A stretch of 42,158 bases of DNA from an uncultured Lachnospiraceae bacterium (GTDB lineage: Bacteria > Bacillota > Clostridia > Lachnospirales > Lachnospiraceae): the NCBI GenBank assembly GCA_947626915.1, contig CANQUA010000023.1:1-42158 (forward strand), in the 5' to 3' direction. The translations under genes were made by a program, and so were the position numbers. The notes under the pieces were generated by a model. It ran no database searches. It saw nothing but the letters and a program-made list of their open reading frames with translations, and was not told the origin of the DNA. How positions within the stretch are numbered: position 1 is the stretch's first letter; every line of letters begins with the position of its first letter. Positions 15,011 through 25,519 of this stretch are shown here, piece by piece.

Positions 15011-16873
15011 TCAGATGCAGATCATATGATAAGGGATCTGGTTGGCGGTCAGCATCTGCGCCTCTCTCTGGTGACAGGTGAAGATAATGATCTGCCCTTT
15101 ATAAGCGGTGGTCAGCCATTTCAGAGCGCTCTTCATCCGGTCGTCGTCGTAGAGCACGAAGCTGTCGTCAAAGATCAGGGGCATATCTTCCTTTTCGCCC
15201 TGGATCAGCCTGGCGGCAGCCAGGCGCAGCGCCAGATAAATCTGGTCCATGGTGCCGCTGGAGACCTGTTCGAGCGGCACCAGCTTGGTCCGCGTGTTCA
15301 TAAATACATTCAGATTCTCATCGATGCTCACGCTGGTGTAGATGCCGCCGGTGATGCGGCTGATCAGTTCCGACGCCGTTTTATTCAAATACAGCCCGAA
15401 CGAATTGCGGATGGAAGTCGACAGCTCCGTCAGAGTCTCCTGGGCCAGATCGATAGCGGCCAGCTCCTGGGAAATACGCTGGTTTTCAGCCAGGGACACC
15501 TTCAGAACCTCCATCTGATTTTTGTAATTGGACAGAAGCTCCAGTTTTTTCTCCAGTTCCCATTGGCTTTTCTGCTGCTTTTCAATGATCTCGCTGCATT
15601 CGCTCTGTTTCTGGTGCAGGGCCGCGATCTCTTCTTCCAGTTTCCGCAGAGCCGCGTCTGTCTCGACTGTCGAATCATAGATCCGCCGGAATTCTGCCAT
15701 CCGGGCCTTAAACGCCTGCATGGCCTGATCGGACAGCTCCGTGTCGCCCAGATGCCGGCGGAATGTCTCCTGCAGCGCCTGCCCGGACAGCAGCAGCTCC
15801 CGCTGCAGGCTTTTCGAACCGGAATAAAGCACCGATCCGGCGATGCAGAATATGACGGCGATCAGTTCCGTGATCAGAGCCATGACCGAAGTATTGGCAT
15901 CCAGGTTCTGCAGAAACGAGACCTGCCCGTCCAGCCGGTAGATCACAACTGCGCCGATCGTGAGGAGAACCGCCATCATAAAGAAAAATCCGGTCAGTAT
16001 TTTGCGGGATTTCTGACGGCTGGCAGCGTAAATTTCCTGATAATTGCTGTAAATGGACTCGGTCTGGCGCTCGTATTGATCAATGGATTCCCGGTCTTTG
16101 AACTGGTTCTGCTCCAGGATCTGCCGCCCTTTGACCGCTTTCTGGATCAATTCTTCCTTTTCCCCGTGTTTTTGTTCGATCTGCGCGCGGGTATCGGTCC
16201 GTAGTTTCTGATAGGCGGGAAGCTGATTCTCGTATTCCGGCCCGGAAATGTCTTTCTCCAGCGTTTTGATCTCGCCGAGCAGCGCAGTGTAGGAGCGGGC
16301 CGCGTCCGGAATCAGCTGGCTTTCCATTTCTTTTTTCTGCGCCTTCAGGAATGCGGACGCTTTTGTAATATTCAGCGCCATGTTGCCGGAGGTGTTCATA
16401 TTGGCGATATAATTCTTCAGCTCTGCCACCATGCCCCCATCAGTGGCGCTTTTTAACTGGCCGATGCTGATGGTGTTGTTGTAGGCGGTTTCCGTCAGGC
16501 CGCCCAGAAGCTCGTCCATCAGGATCTTCGTGGCTTCCAGCTCCTGTCCCAGGGTCTCATCGATGACGTGCAGTTCCTTTTTGTCCTTGCGGAAGCAGCG
16601 CTCGATGCGGTAGATGTGCCCGCTGTGCTCCATGCGGAGCGAGCCTTCGTAAGTCCCGCTGTTTTCCCAGGGCTCATACTGACTATACAGATCCTTTTTG
16701 GCGGCCCGGCCTCTCTGGGGCTGAAGCCCGAACAGCATACAGCGGATAAACGTGTGGATCGTAGACTTGCCGGCTTCATTTTTTCCGTAGACCACATTGA
16801 CTCCGTCCTCGAAAGAGATGCTGCGGTCATGGAATTTCCCAAAGCCTTTTATCTGAAGTTCCAGGAATCTCAT
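15011..16873 (-). CDS. YhaN-like AAA ATPase (SbcC/Rad50 type) with central membrane segments
   Basis: The product has 620 residues. The N-terminal half-ATPase has FGKFHDRSISFEDGVNVV and Walker A YGKNEAGKST (residues 29-38). Coiled coils follow, and in the middle are two strong hydrophobic segments (ILTGFFFMMAVLLTIGAVVI and LITELIAVIFCIAGSVLY) about 30 residues apart. The C-terminal half has the signature SSGTMDQIYLALRLA and Walker B LPLIFDDSF. Soluble Rad50/SbcC lacks such membrane helices; YhaN of Bacillus has a similar plan. It is shorter than SbcC. It sits three bases after its phosphoesterase partner, so the two likely form a membrane-bound DNA-end nuclease complex. Confidence 0.82.
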   Translation of the reverse strand: MRFLELQIKGFGKFHDRSISFEDGVNVVYGKNEAGKSTIHTFIRCMLFGLQPQRGRAAKKDLYSQYEPWENSGTYEGSLRMEHSGHIYRIERCFRKDKKELHVIDETLGQELEATKILMDELLGGLTETAYNNTISIGQLKSATDGGMVAELKNYIANMNTSGNMALNITKASAFLKAQKKEMESQLIPDAARSYTALLGEIKTLEKDISGPEYENQLPAYQKLRTDTRAQIEQKHGEKEELIQKAVKGRQILEQNQFKDRESIDQYERQTESIYSNYQEIYAASRQKSRKILTGFFFMMAVLLTIGAVVIYRLDGQVSFLQNLDANTSVMALITELIAVIFCIAGSVLYSGSKSLQRELLLSGQALQETFRRHLGDTELSDQAMQAFKARMAEFRRIYDSTVETDAALRKLEEEIAALHQKQSECSEIIEKQQKSQWELEKKLELLSNYKNQMEVLKVSLAENQRISQELAAIDLAQETLTELSTSIRNSFGLYLNKTASELISRITGGIYTSVSIDENLNVFMNTRTKLVPLEQVSSGTMDQIYLALRLAAARLIQGEKEDMPLIFDDSFVLYDDDRMKSALKWLTTAYKGQIIIFTCHQREAQMLTANQIPYHMICI

Positions 16874-16876
16874 GGG

Positions 16877-17950
16877 TCAGCTCCTTTCATCGGTAGTGCG
16901 CAGCAGCGCGTTAATGCCGTAGTAGAGCGCTTTCTTCTCTACGGGGCTCGGGTCCGGTTTATCCAGGGCGCGGATATAAAATCCGATCATGTCGCTGGGA
17001 TGCTCGGCGAACAGAGCGCTGAAATCGTACTGGGGTTCCGATTCGTCGATCAGTTCCACGATCCGGTATTTGGAGAGCAGGCGCTCCAGGTCGAATTCCA
17101 CGTCCGGGTCCCGCATACCGCGGATACGGAACCGGTAAATATGGTGCGCCCCCCGCTTTTCCATCTCCTGGGAGATTTTCAGTTCCAGCTCCATGTTGGT
17201 GGTGTGGGGCGTAATATTGACGATCAGCGATATGTACTGGGAGCGGCACAGGGGCAGGAACTCCAGGGATTCCACCTGCCTGGTCACGGGATTGATGCTG
17301 CCCAGATAGACGCCGTGCCGGCCGGTTTCGGTCAGATCCAGCGGTTCCGGGGAGCCCGGAAAAGCGGCCTTTCTCTCCAGGATCACTTCCGGTTTGTGAA
17401 TGTGTCCCAGGGCGATATAGGTGTAATTGGACGCGTTCAGCGCGGCTCTGTCAATCGGCAGGTGCGACGCGTCTCCGCCGTGGAGCATCAGGATATGGAT
17501 GCGTCCGTCCTCGGGCGCTTCCAGCAGTTCAGGGGCCGGTTTTTCACGGATCTCCGGCGAATGATAGCTGAAACCGTGAACCTCCACGCCGAAATCCTCG
17601 AAATAGACGCTCTGCATTTTATCGTCCGTCAGATAGGTGACGTTCGGGGCCCATTTGAAGTTCAAAAGCGGAGAATTATTCTGGATTCGGTCATGATTCC
17701 CGGCAATGATCACCACATGGACGGCGGGAATCGTTGAAAAAAGATAATTGACCTCTTTCAGATCCCGCTGCAGCGGCTGGCGGTGGAACAGATCGCCCGA
17801 GATAAACAGAAAATCCACGCTCCGGTCCCGCGCGGCTGCGATGATCTGCGCGAAAGTATCCCGGATCGCCTGACTGCGCTCCCGGCTCCAGGGCTTGCTG
17901 CCGTCCGGGACCATGCCCCAGTGGATATCGGCGGTGTGAATAAATCGCAT
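16877..17950 (-). CDS. YhaO/SbcD-like DNA repair phosphoesterase
   Basis: The product has 357 residues. The calcineurin-like phosphoesterase motifs are in order: FIHTADIHWG (DxH), FLFISGDLFHR (GD), IIAGNHDRI (GNHD), MLHGGDAS and ALGHIHKPEV (GHxH). It would be the Mre11/SbcD-like nuclease subunit that works with the adjacent ATPase in processing DNA ends. Gene order and spacing match yhaO-yhaN of other Firmicutes. Confidence 0.88.
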   Translation of the reverse strand: MRFIHTADIHWGMVPDGSKPWSRERSQAIRDTFAQIIAAARDRSVDFLFISGDLFHRQPLQRDLKEVNYLFSTIPAVHVVIIAGNHDRIQNNSPLLNFKWAPNVTYLTDDKMQSVYFEDFGVEVHGFSYHSPEIREKPAPELLEAPEDGRIHILMLHGGDASHLPIDRAALNASNYTYIALGHIHKPEVILERKAAFPGSPEPLDLTETGRHGVYLGSINPVTRQVESLEFLPLCRSQYISLIVNITPHTTNMELELKISQEMEKRGAHHIYRFRIRGMRDPDVEFDLERLLSKYRIVELIDESEPQYDFSALFAEHPSDMIGFYIRALDKPDPSPVEKKALYYGINALLRTTDERS

Positions 17951-17977
17951 AGTGTGCCTCCCCTATATGGTATGAGC

Positions 17978-17999
17978 GGGAGGCGGCAGGCCGCCTCCC
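17978..17999 (-). terminator. GC-rich hairpin after asnS
   Basis: GGGAGGCGG and CCGCCTCCC pair perfectly around a four-base loop just after the asnS stop. There is no clear T run on the minus strand, so termination efficiency is uncertain and the following genes may be partly co-transcribed. Confidence 0.45.
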
Positions 18000-18006
18000 G
18001 TGCGCG

Positions 18007-19398
<1,392 letters not shown>

Positions 19399-19473
19399 GA
19401 AAATGTTCTCCTTTTCTGACTGCCCGGCCCTCACACGCGCCCAACCGGCCGGGACGTACTCATAACTTGTATT

Positions 19474-19502
19474 ATTATACTTGATTTTGGCTGCGGATTC
19501 AA
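19474..19502 (-). promoter_or_regulatory. asnS promoter
   Basis: On the minus strand TTGAAT (19497-19502), a 17-base spacer and TATAAT (19474-19479) make a near-consensus promoter, giving an untranslated leader of about 70 bases. Confidence 0.7.
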
Positions 19503-19568
19503 GGGGGCGGGGGCGAATGTTTGTCCAAAAAGCGCGTAAAAAAACCTCCGAAAAATACTCAAAAAAAG

Positions 19569-19717
19569 GTTGACAAATCTTGCGGGGGGGGTAGTAGACT
19601 ATACCCGTAAATGCTCCAACCGTCAGAAAAGCATAAACAATCGGGAATTGTCAGAAAGAAGGCTTCCCGCCGGCAGTCGGTTTCGGAGCAATAAATCTTT
19701 ATAAGGAGGGCAAGAAA
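19569..19717 (+). promoter_or_regulatory. Promoter and leader of the choline-binding-repeat protein gene
   Basis: TTGACA (19569-19574) is a perfect -35 box, but the -10 is imperfect (TAGACT or ACTATA at 19595-19603) after an odd G-run. The leader of about 110 bases holds a distant complementary pair (ATGCTCC near 19611 and GGAGCAA near 19686) and ends in AAGGAGGG before the ATG. The G-run and long spacing suggest activator dependence. No known riboswitch was recognised. The rest of 19399-19568 holds only the asnS promoter. Confidence 0.45.
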
Positions 19718-21805
19718 ATGAAACAGAAACAAACGGTAAAAAAGCGTCTCGCAATTCTGATGAGCGCAGTTTTACTGGCATCGTCGCTGCCGCTGACTTC
19801 ACTGGCTGTGGTTAATCTGGGCGGCGGGGAACATGACACCTGGCGAGTGCAGGGTATAACGATGAAGGCTGAAAGTGATTCGGCTCAGGTGGGAGAAGAA
19901 GTGACGGTGACCATTACAGGTTCAGCAGAAACACGTCCATCTACGGCTTCAAATGCGTGGAGTTCGCCAGGCGATTGTGTGACTGCTTCCAATGCAATGA
20001 AAGACCTGGTGAAGAATCTTGAGGTTAGTTTGGATGGGAAAGCTGTTGGGAAGGATGTTGTGACTGTCAGTGAGCTTACAGACTGGAATGGAGAGACTGG
20101 TACGTTTACAGTTACAAGTACGGTCGCGGGGACGGTGACGCTTAAATTAAACGGAGATGATGCTGACCCTTGTACGATCAAGTTTGTGGAGCAGACCGCT
20201 GAGGATGGCCCCAGTATTACCGGGATACGTAATGTATATGATACAGAGGGTTTCTATCTTGGTATAGGTTCAGAAAGTACGGTTGCGGTAGAGCCAGAAA
20301 TTGAGGGTACTGCGACTCCGGAGCAGTTGTCGGAACTTTATCAAGAATTTAAAAATGGACTGACTGTGACGATAGAAAATCCTGAGATAGCTACGGTAGA
20401 AATAGATAAACAGGAAAATTCGGAACGGCCGGTATATATCACGGTAAAAGCTGTGGCAAAAGGAGAAACGAGTCTAAAGGTAAGCTATGGAAATGTAAAT
20501 TCATTAGAGCTTTCGATTAATGTTGAGGGCGATGTCATTGTTTTTACAGATTGCAATCTAAACAATACAACGATTTCTGAATCTTATAACAAAGTGCTGG
20601 CCGAATCGAGCCTGAGTGATGAGCAGAAAAAGAATATTCGACCACAGTATACGGAAATTTTAGAAGCGGTGAGCAAATCTATAGACGGTTCTGAAATTTC
20701 TGAAGACGATGATATTATGACACTGCTTTATACGAAATTTGCTAAAGAGGTGAAGGATGGATATACCGTAAAACTCAAAACTTCAGTTGCAATTTCAGAT
20801 CTTGCCATGAAGCTGGATGGAGAAAAACTTATCGTTACAGGTATGGATGTAGACCTGTCTGTAGATGTGGAAGTTAATGATAAGAAATATCCTTTATCTA
20901 CTCTGTTTGATGAGCCTAAGCTGATTCGGATGCAGGTACCGGTTCCTGCTCCTGACGCTCGCGGCGGGGAAGCTTACAAATATGCAAAGTGGACACATTA
21001 TGATGATGCCGAGCGTACAAAAGAAAATAACGGCGTGATTAACGATCTGGTGACAGAGATCCTTGAACCGAACTATGAATATCCGGAAGGGATGGCAGAG
21101 TACGTTGCTTACGTCGAATCTACATCGTTCAGTCCGTTCACATTGGAATTTGTAATGGAGGATAACAAAAAAGATGACGACAACACCGGCGGCAGTTCTT
21201 CCTCCGGCAGCAGCTCCTCCGACAACGGTTCTTCCGACAGCAGTTCTTCTTCCGGCACAAGCAAACCTGCGTCGACAGAAAAGCCTGCGTCCGCTCCGAC
21301 TCCGTTGACCGGTAACTGGGAGCAGGATGAGACCGGCTGGTGGTTCAGTGAGACGGATGGTACATATCCGGCATCCGAGTGGGCCTGGATCGAGTATGAA
21401 GGACAGTGCTATTGGTACCACTTTAATGCGGCCGGCTATATGGACACCGACTGGTTCTGCGATCTGGACGGCAAATGGTATTATTTGAATCCGATTTCTG
21501 ACGGATGGAAGGGCCGTATGCTGACCGGCTGGGCGTACCTGAGCTGGGAAGACCAGGACAGCTGGTACTATTTCAATGCTGACGGAAGCATGGCGACCGG
21601 ATGGGTGAAGGACGGCGAATTGCAGTATTACCTGCATCCCGTTTCTGACGGTACACGCGGTCATATGTATACCGGCTGGCAGCAGATTGAGGGAACCTGG
21701 TATTACTTCAGCGAAGTATCCGATGGCACGAAGGGTCATTTGCTGACCGGCACCACGACGCCGGACGGCAATACGGTGGATGCCAGCGGGGCATGGGTGC
21801 AGTAA
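19718..21805 (+). CDS. Secreted surface protein with choline-binding-type repeats
   Basis: The product has 695 residues. A signal peptide (KKRLAILMSAVLLASSLPLTSLA) is followed by Ig-like beta-rich domains (about residues 45-260), a helical region and beta part to about 485, a Ser/Gly-rich linker, and from about residue 525 to the end aromatic repeats such as GWWFSETDGTYP, KWYYLNPISDGWKGRMLTGW and TWYYFSEVSDGTKG. These are cell-wall/choline-binding repeats that hold the protein on teichoic acids. The middle has no enzyme motif that I can see; adhesion or a structural role is possible. The part from 20220 to 21000 is more AT-rich than its flanks, which suggests a domain gained by transfer. Confidence 0.85.
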   Translation: MKQKQTVKKRLAILMSAVLLASSLPLTSLAVVNLGGGEHDTWRVQGITMKAESDSAQVGEEVTVTITGSAETRPSTASNAWSSPGDCVTASNAMKDLVKNLEVSLDGKAVGKDVVTVSELTDWNGETGTFTVTSTVAGTVTLKLNGDDADPCTIKFVEQTAEDGPSITGIRNVYDTEGFYLGIGSESTVAVEPEIEGTATPEQLSELYQEFKNGLTVTIENPEIATVEIDKQENSERPVYITVKAVAKGETSLKVSYGNVNSLELSINVEGDVIVFTDCNLNNTTISESYNKVLAESSLSDEQKKNIRPQYTEILEAVSKSIDGSEISEDDDIMTLLYTKFAKEVKDGYTVKLKTSVAISDLAMKLDGEKLIVTGMDVDLSVDVEVNDKKYPLSTLFDEPKLIRMQVPVPAPDARGGEAYKYAKWTHYDDAERTKENNGVINDLVTEILEPNYEYPEGMAEYVAYVESTSFSPFTLEFVMEDNKKDDDNTGGSSSSGSSSSDNGSSDSSSSSGTSKPASTEKPASAPTPLTGNWEQDETGWWFSETDGTYPASEWAWIEYEGQCYWYHFNAAGYMDTDWFCDLDGKWYYLNPISDGWKGRMLTGWAYLSWEDQDSWYYFNADGSMATGWVKDGELQYYLHPVSDGTRGHMYTGWQQIEGTWYYFSEVSDGTKGHLLTGTTTPDGNTVDASGAWVQ

Positions 21806-21897
21806 AACCTTTCATGGAAGCCAGAAATAAAATTTTCAGAGCGTGAGTCAAAGTACCTGTGAATTGACGCAGGATTGGCGGAAACGCTGTATGATCG

Positions 21898-21940
21898 AAA
21901 AAGTGACTGTTCAGTTAGAATTAAGAGCAGTCACTTTTTT
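21898..21940 (+). terminator. Intrinsic terminator after the surface protein gene
   Basis: AAAAAGTGACTG (21898-21909) pairs with CAGTCACTTTTTT (21928-21940) around an 18-base loop and ends in a six-T run. Confidence 0.85.
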
Positions 21941-22019
21941 GCGCTGTTCCTGTCTTAAAACTATACGGCAGAAAACGATAGAAATGCGATAAAAGAGAAA
22001 GAAAAAGCGAAAATAAAAA

Positions 22020-22112
22020 TGCCTATCCTGTCCGAACCACAGGATAGGCAGCGTCCGTAAGGACAGTCCTAACTTATGGGAGCATCCACTTTGGAGCGGG
22101 TGCTTTCCTTTT
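22020..22112 (+). ncRNA. Candidate small structured RNA of three hairpins
   Basis: In the 570-base gap before glgC three hairpins follow each other: a perfect 12-bp stem (22020-22031 with 22039-22050), a tight GTCC-GTAA-GGAC hairpin (22053-22064), and AGCATCC with GGGTGCT (22081-22104) followed by a pyrimidine-rich tail TTCCTTTTCT. A possible promoter (TTGCGC 21939-21944, 17-base spacer, TATACG 21962-21967) lies about 55 bases upstream and the stretch between is A-rich. It contains no ORF. It may be a small RNA, or hairpins left by an insertion element. I do not recognise the family. From 22113 to 22306 I see nothing else but a TATAGCTATA palindrome near 22118. Confidence 0.45.
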
Positions 22113-22306
22113 CTATATAGCTATACCACATTTTCCACATACATTCAACTAAAATAATTCTAAAAGCTCCGCCCTTTTTTGTCAGCGGTTATCTTTATGC
22201 AGAATTTCCGGGTTAAATGTTCAGAGAGAGAGGCGATAAGTCGCAAAAGGATACAAAACAAGTCGAATTATGAATATTTTACGCCGGAAATTTCTTTATT
22301 ATTTTA

Positions 22307-22335
22307 TTCACTAATCCTCAAAATTGTGCTATAAT
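22307..22335 (+). promoter_or_regulatory. glgCD promoter
   Basis: TATAAT (22330-22335) preceded by TGC forms an extended -10; TTCACT (22307-22312) is 17 bases upstream. Confidence 0.6.
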
Positions 22336-22374
22336 ATACACACCCTTATTATTTTAACAGCAAGAGGTGATAGT

Positions 22375-23649
22375 GTGATTAAAAAAGAAATGATCGCCAT
22401 GCTTCTGGCGGGGGGCCAGGGCAGCCGCTTGGGAGTGCTGACGCAGAAGGTGGCCAAGCCGGCGGTATCATTTGGAGGGAAATATCGGATCATTGATTTT
22501 CCGCTGAGTAACTGTATTAACTCAGGAGTGGATACGGTAGGCGTTTTGACTCAGTATCAGCCGCTGCGGCTGAATTCGCATATCGGCATCGGCATTCCAT
22601 GGGATCTGGACCGGAACGTGGGCGGCGTTACGATTCTTCCGCCTTATGAAAGGAGCAAAGGCAGCGACTGGTATACGGGCACAGCCAATGCGATTTTTCA
22701 GAATCTGGAATATATGGAGAGTTACAATCCGGAATACGTCCTGATCCTTTCGGGAGATCACATCTACAAGATGGATTACGAGGTCATGCTGGAGTATCAC
22801 AAGGCCAATAACGCCGATGTCACGATCGCCGCTATGCCAGTACCAATCGAAGAGGCCAGCCGGTTCGGCATACTAATCACAGACGACACAAACCGAATCA
22901 CAGAATTCGAAGAAAAGCCGAAAAACCCCAGAAGCAATCTGGCGTCCATGGGTATCTATATTTTTACCTGGAAGGTGCTGAAAGAGGCGCTTGTGGCATT
23001 ATCCGAGGTACCGGGCTGCGATTTTGGCAAGCATATTATTCCGTATTGCCATGAAAACGGCCAGCGGATCTTTGCCTACGAGTATAACGGTTACTGGAAA
23101 GACGTAGGCACGCTGAGTTCTTACTGGGAAGCGAATATGGAGCTGATCGACATTATTCCTGAGTTCAATCTGTACGAGGAATATTGGAAGATCTATACCA
23201 AAAGCGACATTATTCCGCCGCAGTATATCGCCGCGAGCGCCCGGGTGGAGCGGAGCATCGTCGGCGAGGGGACGGAGATCTACGGGACAGTGATCAATTC
23301 CGTCATCGGAGCGGGCGTTGTCGTCGGACCGGGAGCGGTGGTCCGGGATTCCATCGTCATGCGCGGAAGCACGGTCGGCGAGGGGAGCGTCCTGGACCGT
23401 GCGATTGTGGCGGAAGATGTGCAGATCGGCAAAAATGTGCAGGTCGGCGTCGGGGAATACGCGCCCAGTACATATGATCCGAAGGTGTACCAGTCGGATC
23501 TGGCGGCCATCGGCGAGCGCAGCGTTATCCCGGATGGTGTGAAGATCGGCAGAAATACGGCGATTTCCGGTCTGACTGAGGCGTCGGATTATCCGGAAGG
23601 CTGCCTGGGCAGCGGGGATTCTATCATGAAGGCAGGTGGCGTGCGATGA
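22375..23649 (+). CDS. glgC: Glucose-1-phosphate adenylyltransferase, catalytic subunit
   Basis: The product has 424 residues from GTG 22375, with AAGAGGTGA correctly spaced; an in-frame ATG at 22324 lies inside the promoter. The nucleotidyltransferase domain has [32 protein letters not shown] and [12 protein letters not shown]; the C-terminal left-handed beta helix follows. It makes ADP-glucose for glycogen synthesis from glucose-1-phosphate and ATP. The stop overlaps the glgD start (ATGA), as expected for the Firmicute GlgC-GlgD complex. Confidence 0.95.
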   Translation: MIKKEMIAMLLAGGQGSRLGVLTQKVAKPAVSFGGKYRIIDFPLSNCINSGVDTVGVLTQYQPLRLNSHIGIGIPWDLDRNVGGVTILPPYERSKGSDWYTGTANAIFQNLEYMESYNPEYVLILSGDHIYKMDYEVMLEYHKANNADVTIAAMPVPIEEASRFGILITDDTNRITEFEEKPKNPRSNLASMGIYIFTWKVLKEALVALSEVPGCDFGKHIIPYCHENGQRIFAYEYNGYWKDVGTLSSYWEANMELIDIIPEFNLYEEYWKIYTKSDIIPPQYIAASARVERSIVGEGTEIYGTVINSVIGAGVVVGPGAVVRDSIVMRGSTVGEGSVLDRAIVAEDVQIGKNVQVGVGEYAPSTYDPKVYQSDLAAIGERSVIPDGVKIGRNTAISGLTEASDYPEGCLGSGDSIMKAGGVR

Positions 23650-24767
23650 GAGCGATAGGCGTGGTTTTGGCAGGCGGCAACAACAAGCGTATGCGGGAGC
23701 TGTCCAGGAAACGCGCGATCGCGGCGATGCCCATCGCGGGGAGCTACCGCAGCGTGGATTTTGTCCTGAGCAATATGTCCAACTCCCATATTGCCAAGGT
23801 GGCGGTGTTTACGCAGTACAATTCCCGTTCTTTAAACGAGCATCTGAATTCCTCGAAATGGTGGGATTTCGGACGGAAGCAGGGAGGACTTTATCTGTTC
23901 ACGCCGACGATCACGGCGGAGAACAACGACTGGTACCGCGGGACGGCGGACGCATTGTACCAGAATCTGGATTTTTTGAAGAACAGCCATGAGCCGTATG
24001 TGGTTATGGCCGCCGGAGACGGGATCTATAAACTGGATTACAATAAGGTGCTGGAATACCATGTGGAGAAAAAGGCGGATATCACGGTCGTCTGCAAGAC
24101 CATGCCGCCAGCCGAGGATGTGACCCGCTTTGGCGTGGTGAAAGTCAATGATGACGGCCGTATCGTGGATTTTCAGGAGAAGCCAATGGTGGCGGAGTCC
24201 AATACGATCTCCTGCGGCATCTATGTGATCCGGAGGCGGCAGCTGATCGAGCTGATCGAGCGCTGCGTCCAGGAAGACCGTTTTGATTTTGTCAATGATA
24301 TTCTCGTCCGTTATAAGAATGTTAAGCGGATTTATGCCTATGAACTGGATACCTATTGGAGCAATATTGCGTCGGTGGAGTCTTATTATAAGACCAATAT
24401 GGACTTTTTGAAGCCGGAAGTGCGGAATTTCTTCTTCCGCGAATACCCGGAGATTTACTCCAAGGTAGGGGACATGCCGCCCGCGAAATATAATCCCGGC
24501 GCGGTGGTCCGCAACAGCCTGGTATCCAGCGGCAGCATTATCAACGGCACGGTGGAGAATTCCATTCTGTTCCGCCAGGCCTATATTGGTAATAACTGCG
24601 TGATTAAGAATTCCATTATTCTCAATGATGTGTATATCGGCGATAATACCGTCATCGAGAACTGTATCGTAGAAAGCCGTGACACGATCAGAGCCAATAC
24701 GACGTATATCGGGTCTCCCGGCGACGTGAAAATCGTCGTCGAAAAGAACGCCCGGTATACGCTGTAA
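23646..24767 (+). CDS. glgD: Glycogen biosynthesis protein GlgD (non-catalytic GlgC partner)
   Basis: The product has 373 residues, shorter than GlgC, and starts [20 protein letters not shown]. In GlgD the glycine-rich loop is altered (GGNNKRM in place of GGQGSRLG) and the metal-binding SGDH is [12 protein letters not shown], so catalysis is weak or absent. Known Firmicute GlgD raises GlgC activity in a mixed complex. The other glycogen genes (glgA, glgB, glgP) are not in the window. Confidence 0.94.
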   Translation: MRAIGVVLAGGNNKRMRELSRKRAIAAMPIAGSYRSVDFVLSNMSNSHIAKVAVFTQYNSRSLNEHLNSSKWWDFGRKQGGLYLFTPTITAENNDWYRGTADALYQNLDFLKNSHEPYVVMAAGDGIYKLDYNKVLEYHVEKKADITVVCKTMPPAEDVTRFGVVKVNDDGRIVDFQEKPMVAESNTISCGIYVIRRRQLIELIERCVQEDRFDFVNDILVRYKNVKRIYAYELDTYWSNIASVESYYKTNMDFLKPEVRNFFFREYPEIYSKVGDMPPAKYNPGAVVRNSLVSSGSIINGTVENSILFRQAYIGNNCVIKNSIILNDVYIGDNTVIENCIVESRDTIRANTTYIGSPGDVKIVVEKNARYTL

Positions 24768-24860
24768 GGAGGTGGAAGGGAGCGGACGCTTTGCCACGCT
24801 CCACCCGTGCCGTATTTATGCGCAGGCGGGGAACTAGAAGATGACAGAGAGGAGTACAGT

Positions 24861-25145
24861 ATGCAGATCACAGACGTAAGGGTCAGGAGAATCGAGAAAG
24901 AAGGAAAGATGAAAGCGATTGTCTCCATTACCCTGGATAACGAGTTTGTCATTCACGACATCAAAGTTATCGAAGGGGAAAGAGGCCTGTTTATTGCGAT
25001 GCCCAGTCGCAAGACGGCTGAAGGAGAATATCGTGACATTGCCCATCCGATCAATTCCGAGACAAGGGATATGATTCAGCGTGTGATTTTGGATAAGTAT
25101 GAGACTACAGAGGCAGGCAGCGAAGGAATACCAAGCACGTTCTAA
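24861..25145 (+). CDS. spoVG: SpoVG family RNA/DNA-binding regulator
   Basis: The product has 94 residues ([20 protein letters not shown]). ATG 24861 is preceded by GAGAGGAG. The family core is present: [29 protein letters not shown] and [16 protein letters not shown]. SpoVG is a small nucleic-acid-binding protein affecting sporulation and cell-surface genes. Its place before pth and mfd follows the wider Firmicute order spoVG-glmU-prs-pth-mfd, although glmU is absent and glgCD precedes it here. Confidence 0.95.
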   Translation: MQITDVRVRRIEKEGKMKAIVSITLDNEFVIHDIKVIEGERGLFIAMPSRKTAEGEYRDIAHPINSETRDMIQRVILDKYETTEAGSEGIPSTF

Positions 25146-25205
25146 AACTTACTGCGGCAGCGCAGGCCGCATTCGACATCTATAGAAGAGACAGCATGTT
25201 AACTT

Positions 25206-25260
25206 GCCGGTCATTCATTCCGGAATACGGCTTACAACGGGATGAACGGCCGGTTTTTTT
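25206..25260 (+). terminator. spoVG terminator
   Basis: A 16-base stem (25206-25221 with 25239-25254, three G-U pairs) ends in seven T. On the minus strand it is much weaker, so it acts on spoVG. Confidence 0.8.
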
Positions 25261-25300
25261 GCCGGCATTTTACGGATTGCGGCGGGGTTCGCGGCCGCTC

Positions 25301-25519
25301 TTTACATTTTCCTTTAAAACTGCTATGATGGGGACAGTTCAGCGTTAGTCGCCGGAGGACGAATCCCTTGTCCCGGAAAACTAGCGCTTTCCGTGTTGCC
25401 GGTTCCCGGATGACGGCGCAGGGCCGGAGCCGGACTTTGTTTGCGGGACAGCGGGGCTGCAGGGAACGGGGCAGGAGAAAAGAAGCAGATAATTGGTTAG
25501 AATAAGGAGATTTCAGGCG
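25301..25519 (+). promoter_or_regulatory. pth-mfd promoter with a 190-base leader
   Basis: TTTACA (25301-25306), a 17-base spacer and TATGAT (25324-25329) form the promoter. The leader to the pth ATG is unusually long and GC-rich, with several possible stems (for example GGGACA near 25331 with TGTCCC near 25369) but no T-rich terminator and no known riboswitch pattern. AAGGAG lies ten bases before the pth start. Confidence 0.6.

Noticed and set aside
15011-17950. YhaN/YhaO-like pair as a defence (Gabija- or Wadjet-like) system
   Set aside because: Gene order, length and phosphoesterase motifs fit the chromosomal yhaO-yhaN repair pair, placed among housekeeping genes.
19600-19717. Riboswitch in the leader of the choline-binding-repeat gene
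   Set aside because: A distant complementary pair exists, but none of the conserved bases of the c-di-GMP or other known riboswitches could be found.
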